A stretch of DNA of 6,876 bases from Bacteroidales bacterium. GTDB taxonomy: Bacteria > Bacteroidota > Bacteroidia > Bacteroidales > UBA3824. Every line of letters begins with the position of its first letter. Position 1 is the first letter of the stretch. Below the pieces are notes generated by a model, which was not told where the DNA came from, did not search any database, and saw only the letters and a list, made by a program, of their open reading frames with translations. The stretch spans positions 1-6,876 of the forward strand of contig JAGCNK010000190.1 in NCBI GenBank assembly GCA_017645985.1. Reading direction: 5' to 3'. The translations under genes and the position numbers were made by a program. Shown here piece by piece: positions 4,801 to 6,876 of this stretch.

Positions 4801-6876
4801 GGCGAACCATTAACCGTAATTTGATAAGGCTCATTTAAGAAATATACTTGTCTCGAGTTTGCAGGTTGCGTACTCAACAATATTTCCCTAGAATCATTTT
4901 GACCGGGCCCAAAATTAGCATCATAGTTGAGGGACGCTACCAAACCTACATTTCCAGTTGTCAACGGCTTGATAGTAAAACCGGTATTTGTTTTGCTGAA
5001 TTTTATGTCTGAGTGCTCAATGGTTGTAGTACCGGAATCATAACCATAAGATACAGGCTGATTTCCTGTTCCTGTTGTTACATAAAAAGTATTTACAGAG
5101 CCAACAGCCAAAGCATTTTGCTTGGTACCGTTAACATAAGGACCGTCCCATATAGATACATAGTCATTGTATTTATCAATCTTTATTTTTGCTGACGTTG
5201 ACCCAACTTTATAGGTTTCTGTTGCTGGACAAGAAAGATTTATTGTCTCTCCAGTACCTGTAGACGCGCCAGCGATACCTATCCATTGCCTTGTTACGGA
5301 TACGGTGACTCCATTCCTTACTGCTTCAATGATTTCTGTCTGACCAAGTGTAACCTTACTTGACTGCGTAGAGAATGTAACAACAGCACCACTATCGGAA
5401 TACGCCTCAGCTATAATATCAGAATCAAGATATGTTGCTGTAGCCGGAATGTTGTGTGTAATATGTGCAGTCTGAGCAGCGGCTTTCACCCTCAGTTTGT
5501 AACTTGAATATGCAACTTCATTGCCACTCAAGATGCCAGATGCAATAATATCTACTTCAGTTCCCGCCTCTATATTCGGGCTCAATGTTATAACACCCTC
5601 AGTTTCATCTATGGACACACCCTTTGTGGCATCACTAACGCCATACTCATAGGTAGCACCAGAAATCTCACTATAGCCAACACTCTTATCGCACAGTATC
5701 GCAACGTATCCCGCAGATTGCTCTGAATAGTCCGCATCTACACTGCGCACACTGCCGTTCTCGTAATAGTTTTCTCCATCATAGAACACTACAGCGTATT
5801 CAGCAACATTTGCTCTTTGATAGAATTCATACACAACAGAGCAATTGCCTTCTACGCCAGTTACCGCCAAGGTTACAACGCATCTCTTGATGGTCTCGTT
5901 TGTCGAATTCTGAAGCCACTCAATCTCCATTTCTGGAGTAGGCGATCCAGCGGGATATCCATTACTTCCGGTAGTGTATGTTGCGCCACCCACTTCACCG
6001 CCACCAACAAGAACGCGAAGCCAACTACTCTCCGTTGACTCCCACAACCCTTCACTTGTAGCATATGTTATTGTTTCAAAGAAGGATTTGTTTGCGACAT
6101 AAGGGGTTGTGTAGAATTCTTTCGTAACACTTATCGTTGCTCCGTCAACGCCAGTATGCGTCGACCTGTTAATTAGCGCAACATTGAATGAATGTATTCC
6201 TGCAGGCGCATATATACCAGTCATCGATGCGCTCTCGAAGTTACCAACAGAGGCTTGCCATTCAGCATCGCCCTCATCAAGCACAAACTCATATCCATTT
6301 GCTTCCGCCGGCAACTGTTGCATTACAAAGAATGCGTTAGCCAAAGGTTTGGTATATTCCAGATCGGCATAAGCTATAACCTCAACTGTTTTGATATAGC
6401 CCTCACTGTATGAAAGCATAGCAAAGTCTATATTCCTTGTCTGATTTGTAAGAACATTTATACTCTCGGAAGCAGATTGCCTTACGGCGGTAAAAACCGC
6501 AGGAGCTATACCGCCTATAGTGACGAGCTCCCTCGATGCATCTTCGAGCCTATATAAAGTTCCATCAACACGAATAGCCAGCACGTTATTTACCGGCTTC
6601 AAGTTTTGATTTTCACCAAGCGTGCTATACAGCGTGACGGAAACGGGCTTCGAATTTGTTCCTCCTGTTGTATAGAACAAGTATGGATATTCACCCGGAT
6701 CTGGAACATTTTCTATCCATCCAGCACTGAGCTGCAGCAAGAAGTTTTCATTCTGCTCTACGAACACGAGAAAGACATTGTTATTGTATGTGTCTTCGCC
6801 CATAAAGTGCGTGTACACGTCCTGTCCATCTGGACATATCGATACCTGACCGAATGCCGTAGAGTTCGGCGGTGGA
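1890..6876 (-). CDS. Giant BACON/Ig-like (BIG2) multidomain phage surface or tail adhesin, 5'-partial
   Basis: An uninterrupted frame runs from the right edge to a TAG at 1890-1892, giving 1661 visible codons. The first in-frame start candidate is a GTG at 6816-6818, but 19 sense codons precede it with no stop, so the true start lies outside the window; residue numbers below count from that GTG. The protein is rich in Thr, Ser, Asn, Val and Tyr with alternating beta-strand patterns. No catalytic motif or membrane segment is visible. Modules in order: unrecognised 1-239; BACON-like 240-337; Ig-like 378-447; unassigned 450-745; BIG2-type 775-832, 840-925 and 933-1019; unassigned 1020-1219; Ig-like 1220-1320; BACON-like 1322-1425 ending TITQTSG; C-terminal BACON-like 1523-1642 ending KIIQQG. 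BACON and BIG2 domains are known carbohydrate-binding or structural modules in Bacteroidota proteins and their phages. A virion adhesin role is inferred from the adjacent fibre-like gene. A secreted host adhesin is the main alternative. Confidence 0.85.
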   Translation of the reverse strand, partial: PPPNSTAFGQVSICPDGQDVYTHFMGEDTYNNNVFLVFVEQNENFLLQLSAGWIENVPDPGEYPYLFYTTGGTNSKPVSVTLYSTLGENQNLKPVNNVLAIRVDGTLYRLEDASRELVTIGGIAPAVFTAVRQSASESINVLTNQTRNIDFAMLSYSEGYIKTVEVIAYADLEYTKPLANAFFVMQQLPAEANGYEFVLDEGDAEWQASVGNFESASMTGIYAPAGIHSFNVALINRSTHTGVDGATISVTKEFYTTPYVANKSFFETITYATSEGLWESTESSWLRVLVGGGEVGGATYTTGSNGYPAGSPTPEMEIEWLQNSTNETIKRCVVTLAVTGVEGNCSVVYEFYQRANVAEYAVVFYDGENYYENGSVRSVDADYSEQSAGYVAILCDKSVGYSEISGATYEYGVSDATKGVSIDETEGVITLSPNIEAGTEVDIIASGILSGNEVAYSSYKLRVKAAAQTAHITHNIPATATYLDSDIIAEAYSDSGAVVTFSTQSSKVTLGQTEIIEAVRNGVTVSVTRQWIGIAGASTGTGETINLSCPATETYKVGSTSAKIKIDKYNDYVSIWDGPYVNGTKQNALAVGSVNTFYVTTGTGNQPVSYGYDSGTTTIEHSDIKFSKTNTGFTIKPLTTGNVGLVASLNYDANFGPGQNDSREILLSTQPANSRQVYFLNEPYQITVNGSPTQLSWAFNPASANSGTPTFSCDKTKLNITNTNNQWYVVGLAKGSFDLTIEYPASGLYSRCYDTTTISVGLIPTTTLVWQNTPGSSTAIPLDDTSQVALATDTNAPNRTVKYTSSDENIVKISMYGGAITPKAQGTAIIYAEVQETNTYAYKKIQYDIAIGNATPTPTCTVTFSNPSATYQVQVGSTFTKAISSKTPNDSNTYIEYTSSKNSIATVNASGQVTGIAAGTVTITATATRSGYNPGTASYQITVTPVSVTDPVITVGNPSVTIYLPNDQQLPTSANLNASVNNSVQTVKYTSLSPSAVSVSNDGTVTGITTGSNLVIRIYVEATGSYAAKETTAKVTVLQANTPTQDTTDVVDFTQTTTMQTVDVLLGNKYYNKAEATVSHRPVYYSVSNSTIASILYARVQVNGAVENNVITLTTSGNKTVTFKITASSSSTSKNGQTLEWSTDSTTSFTVKTGDVFYVHAALLESGGSKASYYSNSTSVMWSSASSNIVGDGGVLVGKTASSNPVEVRAQVYAGQSGGVNYTAAYDTYYATISAQMPTLRFKYLPSDIQEGAQQFSFSRTSQLLPDFNVPIYDNIHAGYFEWCYNADSGNTSNTSIATVSNEGLVTLVGGVGEVSVKAAIAAHGNYGRVEASYTMIISGYYINLSQSQFTIGGRGGSITVRATSMKVMNGAADEAYNATPTVEGGCQRIVPNNGTSQTTAVLSTYHDITYSFGINHTDSDIETTRTIYSNIGSASATVTITQTSGSGNPSELRYEHNDITRGNANNIDNNTVYEHTSLWSYSLNQEDINGFVHNLDAPCTWRMGDERVISNVASNDEATSVYANERLTHASGDNTPIWMEAYHNNSRVTTSTSGVATSISYVVEYWSEDYGEWTTDTSKTGQGQWCGVYVGDGNSHTGSYAPSQSNTISLGSTGKIYPHIEWLANGSGETRYARVIFCYGGYDYKNNYYPIYVAKIIQQG
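1893..2252 (-). other. C-terminal BACON-like domain of the giant protein
   Basis: Residues 1523-1642 have an ISYVVEYW strand, a Gly/Ser-rich middle, then HIEWLANGSGETRYARVIF and a Tyr-rich stretch (YGGYDYKNNYYPIYV) before the terminal KIIQQG. The W-L...N...ET...R spacing and the final Q-Q-G are BACON-like and echo residues 299-337. No C-type lectin fold signature or sorting signal is visible at the C-terminus. Confidence 0.5.
1894..1897 (-). promoter_or_regulatory. Shine-Dalgarno-like AAGG for the tail-fibre-like gene
   Basis: On the minus strand the junction reads CAAGGTTAGCCATG. AAGG lies 6 nt before the ATG at 1887 and inside the last codons of the giant upstream gene, whose TAG is between the two. 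The position fits a ribosome binding site and supports this ATG over later Met codons. The arrangement would allow reinitiation by ribosomes finishing the upstream gene. Many Bacteroidota genes lack a clear Shine-Dalgarno site, so its use is plausible but not certain. Confidence 0.5.
2541..2855 (-). other. BACON-like domain (penultimate) in the giant protein
   Basis: Residues 1322-1426 start YINLSQSQFTIGGRGGSITV, a Gly-rich turn into a strand as in BACON and related Ig folds. They close with NIGSASATVTITQTSGSG, the usual BACON ending of alternating hydrophobics followed by T-Q-x-x-G. The middle, around residues 1350-1400, is longer than in a minimal BACON domain and may hold an insertion. Confidence 0.5.
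2859..3161 (-). other. Fourth Ig-like (BIG2-type) domain in the giant protein
   Basis: Residues 1220-1320 begin LRFKYLPSDIQEGAQQF, continue with SNTSIATVSNEGLVTLVGGV, which is close to the BIG2 core wording, and end with SYTMIIS as the last strand. The unit is separated from the main array by about 200 residues without a recognised domain. Confidence 0.55.
3762..4496 (-). repeat. Tandem array of three BIG2-type Ig-like domains
   Basis: Three successive units at residues 775-832, 840-925 and 933-1019 each have the BIG2 core: a Y-T-S strand, a short variable turn, then a G-x-(V/I)-T strand and a Gly-turn into alternating Val/Ile/Thr. The clearest is the middle unit (IEYTSSKNSIATVNASGQV followed by TGIAAGTVTITATATRSGYN). 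Units 1 and 3 share TVKYTS, and their DNA is still alike there (15 of 19 bases between 4462-4480 and 3904-3922), suggesting descent by duplication. BIG2 domains are rigid spacers or adhesive modules on bacterial and phage surface proteins. Confidence 0.75.
5478..5687 (-). other. Possible Ig-like domain in the giant protein
   Basis: Residues 378-447 show a strand pattern like an Ig/BIG fold: ATYEYGVSDATKGVSIDET, then GVITLSPNIEAGTEVDIIA, then YSSYKLRVKA as a closing strand. The order 'value, Gly-Val-Ile, then a Gly-Thr turn into alternating hydrophobics' resembles the BIG2 core but lacks its standard YTSS...GxVTG wording, so the call is weak. Confidence 0.35.
5808..6101 (-). other. BACON-like domain (N-terminal copy) in the giant protein
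   Basis: Residues 240-337 contain ESTESSWLRVL near the start, then IEWLQNSTNETIKR, and close with VVYEFYQRA. A Trp-Leu turn, an Asn/Thr-rich segment followed by Arg, then a final strand ending in Gln is the usual BACON layout. It shares the IEWL-x-N...ET signature with the C-terminal unit of the same protein. The assignment is by eye. Confidence 0.5.

Noticed and set aside
17..6413. Many plus-strand open frames of 60-152 codons
   Set aside because: All lie opposite the two long minus-strand genes. Their translations are rich in Cys, Arg, His and Ser with no recognisable domain, as expected for antisense shadows.
1890..6876. Giant protein as a secreted bacterial adhesin rather than a phage protein
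   Set aside because: Not preferred, because the directly adjacent gene has tail-fibre vocabulary and the spacing indicates one operon. The missing N-terminus means a signal peptide cannot be ruled out.

Overview
The window looks like a piece of the tail or surface-adhesin region of a double-stranded DNA bacteriophage or prophage infecting a gut Bacteroidota host. No capsid, terminase, integrase or host gene is in view, so virus versus prophage cannot be decided here. The assignment rests on protein vocabulary I recognise from memory. One gene has the modular linker words common in tail fibres of gut Bacteroidales phages (GIP..HL..DV..SL.KAD.A.Q, FSASAAAGISSSDITNW, SVNG...GNVNIVVP, repeated KQD). 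The other has bacterial Ig-like (BIG2) domains and BACON-like domains ending in Q-Q-G or TITQTSG, a combination known in Bacteroidota surface proteins and their phages, including crAss-like phages. Both genes read in the standard code.

Layout: the whole window is coding and everything runs on the minus strand. A giant gene enters at the right edge and ends at 1890, with at least 1661 codons visible and its 5' end beyond the window. After a 2-nt gap, a second gene starts at 1887 and runs off the left edge, with 629 codons visible and its 3' end missing. There is no intergenic space, no RNA gene, no visible promoter or terminator, no insertion sequence and no CRISPR array.

The giant protein is a chain of beta-sandwich modules: an unrecognised N-terminal part, a BACON-like unit, unassigned beta-rich stretches, a run of three BIG2-type Ig domains, another unassigned stretch, a fourth Ig-like domain, and two C-terminal BACON-like units. 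The second protein is a modular tail-fibre-like protein with duplicated linker modules and an AT-rich inserted segment suggestive of mosaic exchange. The tight spacing, with a Shine-Dalgarno-like AAGG inside the last codons of the giant gene, implies co-transcription and perhaps translational coupling. Together they plausibly form an adhesion cassette: one long Ig/BACON surface or tail protein for weak glycan or mucus binding, and one fibre-like protein for host-receptor contact. That functional reading is inference; the domain composition is seen directly.
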